NCBI RefSeq assembly: GCF_964355755.1
Contig: NC_092675.1
Span: forward strand, 31,458,912 to 31,522,911
DNA length: 64,000 bases
Origin: Antedon mediterranea
Lineage: Eukaryota; Echinodermata; Crinoidea; Comatulida; Antedonidae
Direction of reading: 5' to 3'
Position numbers and translations under genes: made by a program
In this document: in pieces, positions 1-18,780 of the stretch
Numbering within the stretch: position 1 is the stretch's first letter
Layout of the letters: each line of letters begins with the position of its first letter
Notes under the pieces: model-generated
The model's database searches: none
Seen by the model: the letters and a program-made list of their open reading frames with translations, nothing else
What the model was told of the DNA's origin: nothing

Positions 1-720
1 ATTAGACAATAGTTAAATCTCATGCTTATTTCTGTATTAAACGCCTTGATGTATTGATGCTTCCATATGGCACTTATTTCACGAACACAGGGCGCTTGTT
101 GACACTGGTGTCACATCACTGTAGTGGGCAACCAAAGTTTATCTTCCACTATTTTTGGTTAGTAAAGTGTAAATGAGGGATGGCCTCCAAGACTTGTAAG
201 AACAGGTGTTAAAATGAGAGAAGAGAGGAGAAGCTCACGGCCATGCTTTATTTGCACATTTTCGCAGCATCGATTTATTACTTGTGCATAAAATCCGATA
301 GCAAAAGGCTTATCGCAAAATAGCTTGTTGTCGTGAGGAACGTCATTGCATAATGCATGGTGGGATCATGGAATTGGGGGAATAAATAGAATTTCTGTAA
401 ACACAATTAAATAATGTGTGTGCGCGCGCGCGTGTCCATATTTCCGTCCCATCATGCACTGTATACGCTATTTACGATAATGCCTAACCTTACCATGGCA
501 TTACGTACCTCTCACAATGACGAGAGGTTACTGCACTGGTTAGAGTAGGGGGATCCAGTTAGCTTAGCTTAGCCTTTAGGTAACCTCCAGAGACAATCAA
601 ATCATTCGTCCTAGCCTAGCTAATAGGCCCAGCGCTAATGCAGTTTCGTACCCACCCCTTAAAATTACTCAAAATTGTTTCAATACGCCCTAGGCCCTAC
701 CTAAAATAGGCGGTCACAGT
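1..720. other. Intergenic, no gene seen
   Basis: I see no coding exon or RNA gene here. There is a short alternating GT/GC microsatellite at about 415-434 and scattered GGCCTA-type words that recur throughout the window. Confidence 0.6.
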
Positions 721-1462
721 GCATTTCGGCCGCCAATCATTTCGGCCGCCGGTTATGGAACGCCCAAATTCATGAAACTCCAAAAAGGACAAAATATGGC
801 ATGATCATTTCGGCCGCCAGGTATGGCGCGCCAAATTGAAATAGCCAGAAATAACTCATTAACTGTACAGTATTACAGTGAAAAAAAATAACTTTATCAA
901 GTCTATGGAACGCCACAGAGAACTATGGTCATTTAAACTAGAGATCAGTTGTGCAATAATGGGCTAAATACATTTTGTTTTTGCAGTAGGCATAGATTTA
1001 AAGTTATATTATTAGTTACAGTATTTTACCGTCTGAATATTTTGGTCAAAATGAATATTAATTTAATGTTTATTTTTTTATTTATTTTACAAGTCCCGAA
1101 GATGCGTGTGCTTTGTAAAATGTGTTTCTTTTAATATGAATCAAGTCAAGTGTTTTTGACTGGCACATAAAAAAACTAAAACTTCAGCATCACCTCCTTC
1201 TTATTAAAAAAATATCATTAATATTCACTGTAGTGATGGCAATGTGCACGCTATAATATCGTTGCTGTTTATGGAATTGAAGACCGCCGATTCGGCTTAA
1301 TAATACAGTATTTAGTAAAATATTAACATTTTAACACACATGGCGTGTCATACATATTCAAGAATAATTACAATTCTGGCGGCCGAAATTAAAAATACAT
1401 ATTTTGTCCTTTTTGGCGTTTCATGAATTTGGCAATTCCATAACCGGCGGCCGAAATGATCA
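721..1462. mobile_element. Non-autonomous DNA transposon with CGGCCGCC ends
   Basis: The two ends are inverted copies of each other for roughly 70 bp. Each carries the word ATTTCGGCCGCC, then GGTTATGGAA, then an ATTCATGAAAC block, then AAAAGGACAAAATATG. On the left ATTTCGGCCGCC occurs three times (721-820); on the right it occurs twice inverted (1376-1460). The interior is AT-rich and has no transposase-like reading frame, so this is a deletion derivative. The exact ends and target duplication are not resolved. The words TATGGAACGCC and CGGCCGCC recur in two other transposon families in this window. Confidence 0.7.
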
Positions 1463-1912
1463 GACACCAAATAGGCTAGGCTAGGCTAGGCCTAGCCTAT
1501 TACACAATCAATCAAAAACAGTAAAAAGAACTACCAACACAAATCTGGAATTTAGTTACATTATACCTTTGTCATTCCTACTCCTACAACGTAAACTTTG
1601 CGTGATGTACTCATATTTGGTTCTAATGTTCTTACAGTGGTGGAAAGTTTCCGAAAGTTAGGCCTAAAACGAATTATGTTATTTACCAAAACAAGACCCC
1701 TGAATATCATATTATTACGGTGGTAAATGTAAACGAGATAGAAAGAGGGCGCTAACTAAAATACACTAAAAAACAGAGCCTATTATTTTATTAGATTGTT
1801 ACTTCTTATTATTATTTATTACAACCAATCATTATTGTAAAAAATATGAAAACACTTTAAAAAAAACATTTTTTGAAATTATTTATTAAAATTTAAACAA
1901 ATAGAGAGAATA

Positions 1913-3308
1913 CTACGGAAGCCCGTTCGGGCCACAAGATAACTATATTTTAAAAGCTGTTATCTGGCGGCCGCCACTTAATTATCTGTGGCAATTCCAT
2001 AACCAGCTGTTATCTGGCGGCCGCCACTTAATTATCTGTGGCGGCCGCCACTTAATTATCTGGCGGCCGCCACTTAATTATCTGGCGGCCGCCACTTAAT
2101 TATCTGGCGGCCGCCACTTAATTATCTGGCGGCCGCCACTTAATTATCTGGCGGCCGCCACTTAATTATCTGGCGGCCGCCACTTAATTATCTGGCGGCC
2201 GCCACTTAATTATCTGGCGGCCGCCACTTAATAATTAGTACATGTCCCGTTCACGTGACATGTACGTGCATTGGATATGAGGCGATGTTGCATATGGAAC
2301 GCCATCGCTGCCTCCGGCAGCAAAATTTAATTCTATTCGGCTCTTTTACCATTCGGCGCATTTCTATTCGGCCCATTTACCTTTACGTTCGGCTCTTTCA
2401 GCATTCGGCTCTTTTTTATTCGGCCCATTTACCATTACGTTCGGCTCTTTTTGATTTTTTTATACGGCGCAATTAAATTCTAACCTTTTACATGGGGTCA
2501 AATGGAAGAAAATCAACGGCTGGAAATGAGTCTATGAAAAGTTTACAAAACATATAGATGCAGCATGTAGAGTGTTTGGTTGGTTGAATTAAATGAATTT
2601 GAAGGCTATTTCAATATGACTAATCATTTTATTGACATGATTAATGTGTTAGAGAACTTGCAATTGTCCCACCTTATTGACTATTTTGAAAGAGAAAAGG
2701 TTTGATTTATGGCCTAGGCTAGCTAGACCTAGTCTAGTGTCCGCCTAACTTTTAACAATAATAATTTACTCTTTCTCTCTCAAAATTTGTAAAAAGATGG
2801 ATTAATTTTAGGTTATTCAACACATCTTTAATCGTAAATATGGTAAATGGGCCGAATAGAAATGCGCCGAATGCTAAAAGAGCCGAACGTAATGGTTGTA
2901 AAAGAGCCGAATAGAATTAAAGTTTGCTGCCGGAGGCAGCGATGGCGTTCCATATGCAACATCGCCTCTGATCCAATGCACGTACATGTCACGTGAACGG
3001 GACATGTACGTATTAATTATTAAGTGGCGGCCGCCAGATAAATAAGTGGCGGCCGCCAGATAATTAAGTGGCGGCCGCCAGATAATTAAGTGGCGGCCGC
3101 CAGATAATTAAGTGGCGGCCGCCAGATAATTAAGTGTCGGCCGCCAGATAATTAAGTGTCGGCCGCCAGATAATTAAGTGGCGGCCGCCAGATAATTAAG
3201 TGGCGGCCGCCAGATAATTAAGTGGCGGCCGCCAGATAATTAAGTGGCGGCCGCCAGATAACAGCTTTTAAAATATAGTTAACTTGTGGCCCGAACGGGC
3301 TTCCGTAG
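1913..3308. mobile_element. Palindromic DNA transposon with GGCGGCCGCC subterminal arrays
   Basis: The outer ends are perfect inverted repeats (CTACGGAAGCCCGTTCGGGC at 1913 and its complement ending at 3308). Each is followed by a short spacer and about ten copies of a ~22-bp unit made of GGCGGCCGCC plus CACTTAATTATCT: left array about 1968-2232, right array about 3020-3262. Inside these come further inverted segments: an ACATGTCCCGTTCACGTGAC block, TATGGAACGCCATCGCTGCC, and a stretch of repeated ATTCGGCTC/ATTCGGCCC words. Inverted homology runs for about 500 bp per arm around a core near 2480-2840. A 4-bp direct repeat AATA flanks both ends and is a candidate target duplication. No transposase ORF is present. 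The superfamily is not assigned. Confidence 0.85.
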
Positions 3309-4264
3309 AATACATTAGCCAGGCTAGGCATCGGCATATTAGGCTACACATTTCTATTTATTTGTTCCTAATTTTCTGACATAAGGTGTCCACATAGTGC
3401 GGCCAATAACCTACACACATTCATAATACTGAATTACAATACAATATCTTGCATGAATCGGACATTTCGCTACCAATGTAGTAGCATTGATTAACAAAAT
3501 CAAAATTTAACAGTGTGGCGTGTTGACTGCGAATGATAATACTATCTTTCCCACTACACCTGCACAACATTGCATAACAACGCACGACATACCAAACCAA
3601 AGATTTACCAAAACTGAGCTGAGCAAAGACAATTTGAAAAATAGAGCTGCATAGGTTCCCGCCCGAAAAAATGGCACTTTACATGATTTGAAATTATATG
3701 AAACAAATTATTTAAGGCTCACTTTTATGGACAATAGAGCTTGTCCCCCCGGAAAGTGCACATTTTCATTGAAATTCAATAGTAGGTCTACTAGCCCACC
3801 ATGGTTGGGGCAGAGTTAATAATGGAAATAGAGCCCAGAATTGCACTCATACTTATACTTATTATTATACATAATCACCTATAATAATTATGATAAAATT
3901 TCAACTATCCAGATGCGAATTCAACATTTTAGGTAGGGTTTTCTACTTTAAAAACTCGACTTATATGCGAAGCCTAGGCATAGCGCGGCGGCGGAATTAG
4001 TCTAAGCTTCGAAAGAATTGGTCTAGAAATGGCATCTTTTCAAATGTTCTATATTTGATCTTATTTCACTCTCCATTAACCCCATAAAACCATCGGAGAC
4101 AAACTATCTGTTTATTATAGGTGCGGCCATACAACTACCGTATCATAAATGTTTATTCATAACAGTACAATATCTTGCATGAATCGGACATTTCGCTACC
4201 AATGTAGTAGCATTGATTAACAAAATTAAAATTTAACAGTGTGACGTGTTGACCGCGAATGACT

Positions 4265-4501
4265 AACAATTGTCGTATTCGATTGGGAACTTTCGTTGTC
4301 AACGTAAAGATTCGTTGAGCACTTTTTGTATTCGAATTGTAAATTTGTGCTCAACAGAAAGTCATTCGAATAGAAAACGTTGACAACGAAAGCTTTTTCG
4401 CTAAGAACAATCTCAACGCTCAAAATACTCCGTTAAAGAAGTACTGAACTCAACGGAAAAACTGTACTCAACGGTGAAAGTCTAAATCGAATACGACAAT
4501 T
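4265..4501. mobile_element. Palindromic MITE inside the second repeat copy
   Basis: The ends are inverted repeats: AATTGTCGTATTCGATT at 4265 and its complement AATCGAATACGACAATT ending at 4501. Further inverted words (AACTTTCGTTGTCAACG against CGTTGACAACGAAAG) lie inside. Sister copies of the host repeat lack this segment, so it is a discrete insertion of about 237 bp with no coding capacity. Confidence 0.7.
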
Positions 4502-4571
4502 ACCATCTTCCTTATAATACACCTGCACAAACTCATTTGCATAACAACGCACGGCATACCAAACTGTTTAA

Positions 4572-4750
4572 AGCGTGGTTCCCACTAGCGACGAAACACA
4601 AGGACGTAACGCAACGCAAGTGAATTGACCAATCACAAGCGATGGCTTATTCGCTTGTGATTGCTAACTGTCTATAACTTCGCTTGTCATTGGTTAAAAC
4701 GCTTGCGTTGCGTTTACGTCCTTGCGTGACGTTCTAGTGGGAACCAAGCT
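4572..4750. mobile_element. 179-bp MITE with TAA target duplication
   Basis: Terminal inverted repeats read AGCGTGGTTCCCACTAG on the left and AGCTTGGTTCCCACTAG as complement of the right end, followed by a shared CAAGGACGTAA block. Both ends are flanked by TAA (4569-4571 and 4751-4753). A 3-bp TAA/TTA target duplication is the rule in the PIF/Harbinger superfamily, so that assignment is favoured. There is no ORF, and mobilisation would need a transposase supplied elsewhere. Confidence 0.65.
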
Positions 4751-5040
4751 TAAAATAGAGCTGCAAGGTCTCCGGAAATGACATCTATTATTTTTTCAAA
4801 CATGTAGAATCTTCAGTACCTCACCATGCTTGGCGCTGAGCAAATACAATTTTGAAAAATAGAGCTGCATAGATAGGTTTCCCGGCCGAAAAAAATGGCA
4901 CTTTACTTGATTTTAAATTATATGAAACAAACTATATAGGACTCACCAGGACAATAGAGCTTGTCTCCGGAAAGTGCACCTATTCTTTGAAATATGAAAT
5001 GAAATATTAATTGTCTCCAGTATTAGCCCACCATGGTTGG

Positions 5041-6226
5041 TGGTTGGTAGGATAAATGACAGATTAGATGAACATGTCCCTGTAACACAGGCCGCGTATC
5101 GCAGAGGACGAAGCACTACCGAACATGTACATACATGCAAAATGTTAGCAGAAAAGGCAATTGCGTCATCTAACTACGAAATAATATTACTACTACTTGA
5201 CATGACCAGTGCATTTGACACGGTGCGGAGGAATACTCTATTCGACATACTGACACATATTACAAGATGATGAACTACACATGTTGAAAGTTTTGATAAA
5301 CAATGTAAAATTAAGCGTTCGAATTGGAAAACAGACAGGAAAATTGTTTACTACTACACTAGGAGTACCACAAGGTGACTGTATGTCTCCGATACTGTTC
5401 ACACTATACCTAGCAAAGGCACTCGAATCAGCAAACACAACACCACTACCCCTACAACAGCTTAATATCCAGATGCAGTATGCAGATGACATTTCATTTA
5501 TTAGCGACTCAAAAGAACACATAACTAAAATAAAGAAAAATGTAACAGAGAAATTAGCAGAATTCAATCTAAAGATAATCTAAAGATAAACGAAAGTAAA
5601 ACAGAAGAATACCTAATAGGAAGAAACACCGATAGTAAATGGGAAGAATGCAAATACCTCGGTAGTAACTTGGACACAGAAAAAGACATTAAAAGAAGAA
5701 AATCACTAGCAGCTATGGCAAATAACAAGCTGAAGTCGTCGCTAGAACACAAAACGATGTCTATAGACGTGAAATCCCGTTTGTTTGACGCATACATAGC
5801 AAGTATTTCCTTATATAACAGTGAACTCTGGGTACTAAACAAAAAATTACAAGAGAGTATAGATATATATCACAGGAAAATGTTGCGAAAGATGATAGAT
5901 TTAACAGATAGAGTGTGTAACACGAAAATATACGAGATAACAAAACAAGAAGAATGGAGTAACAGAATTAAACGAAGGAGACTAAAATGGTATGGACACA
6001 TAATTAGATTACCGGATGATACCCCAATCAAACAAACAATGAAGGAAACTAACAGGAAAGTAAAACGACCCGTATGAAGACCAAGAAATAACTGGATGAA
6101 TCAAATAAAGAAAGACTTACAAGGACACAAACACAATAACAAACCATCCTGCCATAAACAGTAAAAAATGGAAACAAATTGTGGAAAGCGTAATGTCGGA
6201 AGACGGAAAACGTTAGCAACAACAAC
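5041..6226 (+). pseudogene. 5'-truncated, frameshifted LINE reverse transcriptase
   Basis: Broken frames encode a non-LTR retrotransposon reverse transcriptase. In order I see a QAAYRRGRSTTEH block, LDMTSAFDTV (5206-5230), then a stop and frame change near 5267, GVPQGDCMSPILF (5359-5400), the catalytic YADD motif within QMQYADDISF (5473-5502), then another break near 5580. The C-terminal part reads ELWVLNKKL and IKRRRLKWYGHIIRLPDDTP (5830-6025). The N-terminal endonuclease and any ORF1 are absent. The insert ends in CAACAACAAC. GGTTGG flanks it on both sides (5035-5040 and 6227-6232), which fits a target-site duplication, and the uninterrupted target is visible at about 3798. I do not assign a clade. 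Confidence 0.85.
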
Positions 6227-6829
6227 GGTTGGGGCAGAGCTAATAATGAAAATAGAGCCAAGAATCTTATACTTACACTATACATAATCACCTATAATAA
6301 TTATGATAATGTTAAAATTTCAACTATCAAGATGCGCGCTTCAACATTTTAGGTGGGGTTTTCTACTTTAAAACTCGACTTCGTATAAGGCCTACCCCGG
6401 CGGCTGAATTGGTCTAACCTTCGAAATCGGTCAAGAAATGGCATCTTTTCAAATGTTCTATATTTGATCTTATTTCATCCTCCATTAACCCCATAAAACC
6501 ATCGGAGACAAACTATCTGTTTAAAACATGTTTATTCTGAGAACGGTGCTACACACCAACTACCATAACAGTTTATTCATAACATTTTACAATACTATAT
6601 CTTGCATGAATCGGACATTGTACCAATTTAACAGTGTGGCGTGTTGACCGCGAATGACTAACAATAACATCTTTCCCGCTACACCTGCATAACAACACAC
6701 GGCATACCAAACCGTTTCGTACACCTGCGATGAAAATATAAAATTCAATTTCTTTTAAAATTGAGGGCGGCAAACATAAAATTTATGAAATCGAATACAG
6801 GTTGAAAAAAAAATTAAATAAAAAAAAAG

Positions 6830-7080
6830 ATTTTAAATGTGCTCTCCCTCCCTCAGCACTAAGGCCCTGCCACAGCCCTTTGAGGTCGTTTCCAGCACAT
6901 CACCAGATGCATTGATGTTGTCGCCTCATGATGTGTGGTGGAAAGGGGACGTATAATCTGTGAACCCCAAACACAGTGGCCGCATGCCTTTAACTCTATT
7001 CCACCGACCAGCGTGGGAATCGAACCCACGACATACGTGTTGTCAACGCGACGCTCAGGTCAACTGAGCTAACTGGTCAT
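6830..7080 (-). mobile_element. tRNA-derived SINE
   Basis: Read on the minus strand, 7079-7005 is tRNA-like: an A-box-like TTAGCTCAGTTGA, a B box GGGTTCGATTCCC, and complementary acceptor ends (GACCAG / CTGGTC). The anticodon loop reads TTGACAA, which would be a GAC (valine-type) anticodon, but the anticodon stem is mismatched. The tRNA head continues into a ~165-bp unrelated body (7004-6840) and an A/T-rich tail near 6830, which is SINE architecture, not a free tRNA gene. Confidence 0.7.
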
Positions 7081-7180
7081 TTTGGTTTTAACAAGGTTAA
7101 TATGATATTTATGATGAAATGATGAATTACGTAATACACGTATAAATAGACTACTATCATCTGTTCAGTCATGTACTAAA

Positions 7181-7255
7181 TGTGTGGCCTAACGGGTAAT
7201 GCTCAGCTTTGGGTGCTCTCAGCTCTAGTAGATTGGGTTCGAACCTCTACGTATA
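7181..7255 (+). repeat. tRNA-like pseudogene or second SINE head
   Basis: A degenerate A box (GTGGCCTAACGGGTAA, 7183-7198) is followed about 36 bp later by a B-box-like GGGTTCGAACCTC (7235-7247). A T/A homopolymer tail follows at 7258-7300. The cloverleaf stems are poor, so this is probably a retroposed tRNA relic. Confidence 0.45.
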
Positions 7256-7699
7256 TTATTTTTTTTTAAATAAAAAATAAATAAAAAAATAAATTAATTA
7301 ATTAATGAATATTGTTTTTGAAAGAGAGATATTTTGAGGGTTGTAAATGTCAGGCTTAAACAATCTTTTAATTAACAACATCAAAATTTAACAGTGTGGC
7401 GTGTTGACCGCTAATTATTAACATACCATCTTCCCCCGCCCGCCGGTCTTTCCCATAATACACCTGACAAACTCATTTGCATAACAACGCACGGCATAAA
7501 GTACCAAACTGTTTATTATAGAGCTGCAATGTCCCCGGAAATCTATTATTTTTTTAAACAACGTGTATAAGAATCTTCAGTACTAAGAAAAGACATTTTG
7601 AGAAAGAGCTTCATAAGTTCCCGCCCGCGAATAAAATGGCATTTTACATGATTTGAAATTCTTGAACAAACAAATCATATGATCCTGAATCTACACTAA

Positions 7700-10473
7700 T
7701 ATACGAACTTTGAGTACCATATTAATTAATAGATAATAGGCCTACTTTGTAATTACATTAAGAACATAATAGAATTTTAGACCAAGGACGTCTACGACCC
7801 AATAGTAGGCCCTATCAGATAACATTATTACTGTATTTGTTAAAGTTGAATTGAACGACCTTTTGTCACGAACGAGGAGTCGAATATATCTTTTCTTATG
7901 CATATTGTATGCTGATGGCAATTTTCCGTTAAATATTCTCCAAAAATTAGATATCAGACTATTAATAGGCTATTTTGGATATTTTTTCCATAGAAAAAAG
8001 ATGATTTCACTTATAAAAAACAAAATAAACAATTAAATTTAACCAAAAACAGATAATGTGACTATATGTTTCAGGTAAATTATTTTCTTGCCGATCCTAT
8101 TTTTGGTCAAAGTGAATAACTATTATGTGACATTAAAATAACATATTCAATAATAAATAGGTGGGCTGATCCTGTAGACTTATATAATTTTGTTTAATAT
8201 TTCAATTTATATGTGCAATTTCCGGGTACCTGTAGCAGGTCTATTTGGCTTATTACTTTTTGGCAATGATGATTGTTTATGTTTATGCTGTTTTTGTTGG
8301 CAATAAAGTAAATTATAACTTCCGTGGACGTTTCAATTTCTCAGCTCAGCCCCAACCATGGTGAGGCTGAGGTCTAATGAGTCTTATATATTTTGTTTCA
8401 TATTTCAACAAATGTCAAAACATCATTAGAAAGAGAAGATTGTAACGGCCTTGTGAAAAACACCAATATGGTGATTCAAGTGTTGCATCCGTTTTTAAAT
8501 AAAGTTGTTATTATTATTATAGAAGTATGTTAAAATTAAATACAGTAAGCAATTGGAACATCTAAGTGAACATCTAAGGCGGTCTTAGTACGGTTACCCC
8601 TGCAAAAATAATTTGTTGAAATTTATTAATTTATATAGGCAATTTTTGTCACATAATAGTTTTGGTTTATGTACTGTTTATTTGGTCTGTTTATAAATGA
8701 AATCACTTTGTTTTGTGTTTTTCTACAGAAATGAATAACTTTATTGAAACTCAAAATGGCCTCAATTCAAAGTCGGATTTATTATTCTTAATTTTTCATG
8801 TTTCTTTGGGGACAATACAATTTTAATATTTTCTTATCTGAAATTATTTAGTGTATCTTCTACATCTGGAAAACCATGGTCATCTTTACATTTTTTATAT
8901 TAGGCAACAAAATAAATATGAAAAAAAAAAAGTTTATATTAATTAACAGACTGAATTTTATTAGTGTCTATAATATTTCTTTGCATCTACTATATAACTT
9001 CTTGTTATTTACAACAAAACAAAATTTTTTTTTTTACTTTTTACATTATTTAGGATATTATTACAGTATAACCATTAACAGTAACATGTGTTTTACATTA
9101 TTTAGGATATTATTACAGTATAACCATTAACAGTAACATGTGTTTTACATTATTTAGGATATTATTACAGTATAACCATGAACAGTAACATGTGCTGAGT
9201 TTTTAAAGACTGCCCAAACATTTTTCAGTTTAGACGTTTTTTAACGTTGCTAAATACAAGCGTTTAGAAAGATTGTCAAGGGTTGGTTACAGCCTTCTAG
9301 ATAGTCTGGGCTCCAGACGGAGTTTTGTAAAAATATAAATATTTTTGCACATATGGCGTTTCATACGTGTATTACTTGAGTTTGGATTTGGTTTGTATTT
9401 TCAGACAAAAATCGCGGTCGAAATAAAAACAAATAAATAAAAAAAAGACAATAAATACAGACTTGGGGCAAGTCTACCTTCTAGACTGTGGTAGTAGAAA
9501 AGGCTGGAGACGATTCAGAATAACTAGGCTACAGTATTAGCAAATTACTGTACACAATTAAGGTAAAAACTGCGACAAATATCTGGACCCTAAAACAGAG
9601 GCCAATAAAGATTTGATTTGACTTTGCTACTCACTGGATAAACTTTATATTTGAAAACTTGGAATCAAATTTACAATAGGCTACAATACAAATGTTCATA
9701 TAAATAGTAAACTACAGTAATCTGTATTAAAGTAGATAGTGTATTATTATCACAATGTTTTACTTCCAAACCATACAACTCACCAAACCATAGTGAATAT
9801 TGTTCTACAGGAGGCAATTAGAATTACAACTATTATATTACAATTATGTAAATTTACTGTTAAAAACACAGAAGCTATGCAAAGAAGTTTGGAAATTCCT
9901 GGAGAAAAACATCACAGCATAATGATGATGATGATACAGTGTGGGCAAATATGATATAACATCAATACAAATATTTATAGTATCCAATGAATTATAAGTA
10001 GATGGAGTGGAGCTAAAAGACACCACAAAACACTTAACTGATACTCCATAGTGTGCTTTATACCAACTACTAACCGTAAAACCAAATTCATCACGGTAAA
10101 AAGTTTAATTCTAGTTTAATTTGATTTATAGAATAAAAGACAAATTTGAATACAAACATTCGACACTAGCACCAAGACACGGTTTAAGTTAATCTTCAAT
10201 GCCATTACTCAGTTACTTGCTATTTAAGTATTTATATTATACCACCATGATTTCCTTTCCATAAATATGTAAAGTTGGTGCTGAAAACTGTAATTAACTG
10301 TCTTCAATAATCATAAAGATATGTACACTTTTCAAGTCTATGTCCACAAATGTATCCAACAATATTTCTAAATTTACAGACCTTCTATTTTTCTAAAACT
10401 ATTCCAGAATACATGTTGGTTTCAAAGGGTGTACAGTATTCAAATGCATTATAAAGGTACAGGTTGCAAAGCC
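7700..10473. other. Intergenic, AT-rich; retroposon tails and a 52-bp repeat
   Basis: I find no gene. About 8445-8520 ends in AATAAAGTTGTTATTATTAT and looks like a retroposon 3' tail. About 9041-9195 holds three tandem copies of a 52-bp unit containing ATTATTTAGGATATTATTAC, which makes a spurious small ORF. About 9350-9430 has a degenerate echo of the CGGCCG-type transposon words. A second tail-like segment (CCAATAAAGATTTGATTTG) lies at about 9602. Confidence 0.5.
9041..9195. repeat. 52-bp tandem repeat, three copies
   Basis: The unit start TTACATTATTTAGG recurs at 9041, 9093 and 9145, an exact 52-bp period with one visible substitution in the third copy. Confidence 0.85.

Positions 10474-18780
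<8,307 letters not shown>

Larger units (their letters stand above)
3420..7700. repeat. Tandem ~0.74-kb repeat, three to four copies, interrupted
   Basis: A unit beginning ACAATATCTTGCATGAATCG, passing through AATTTAACAGTGTGGCGTGT and ending near CATCGGAGACAAACTATCTG occurs in direct orientation at about 3430-4150 and 4160-6570. The second copy is split by a MITE, a second MITE and a LINE. A shortened copy begins at about 6590 and another at about 7380. Internal landmarks such as the CACCATGGTTGGGGCAGAG block (3798; split at 5030/6227) keep the same order in each copy. No coding sequence is evident in the unit. A reversed scrap of the same unit (CCCCAACCATGG) lies at about 8350. Confidence 0.7.

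Noticed and set aside
7005-7079. Functional tRNA-Val gene (GAC)
   Set aside because: A and B boxes are good, but the anticodon stem is mismatched and the sequence continues into a SINE body and tail.
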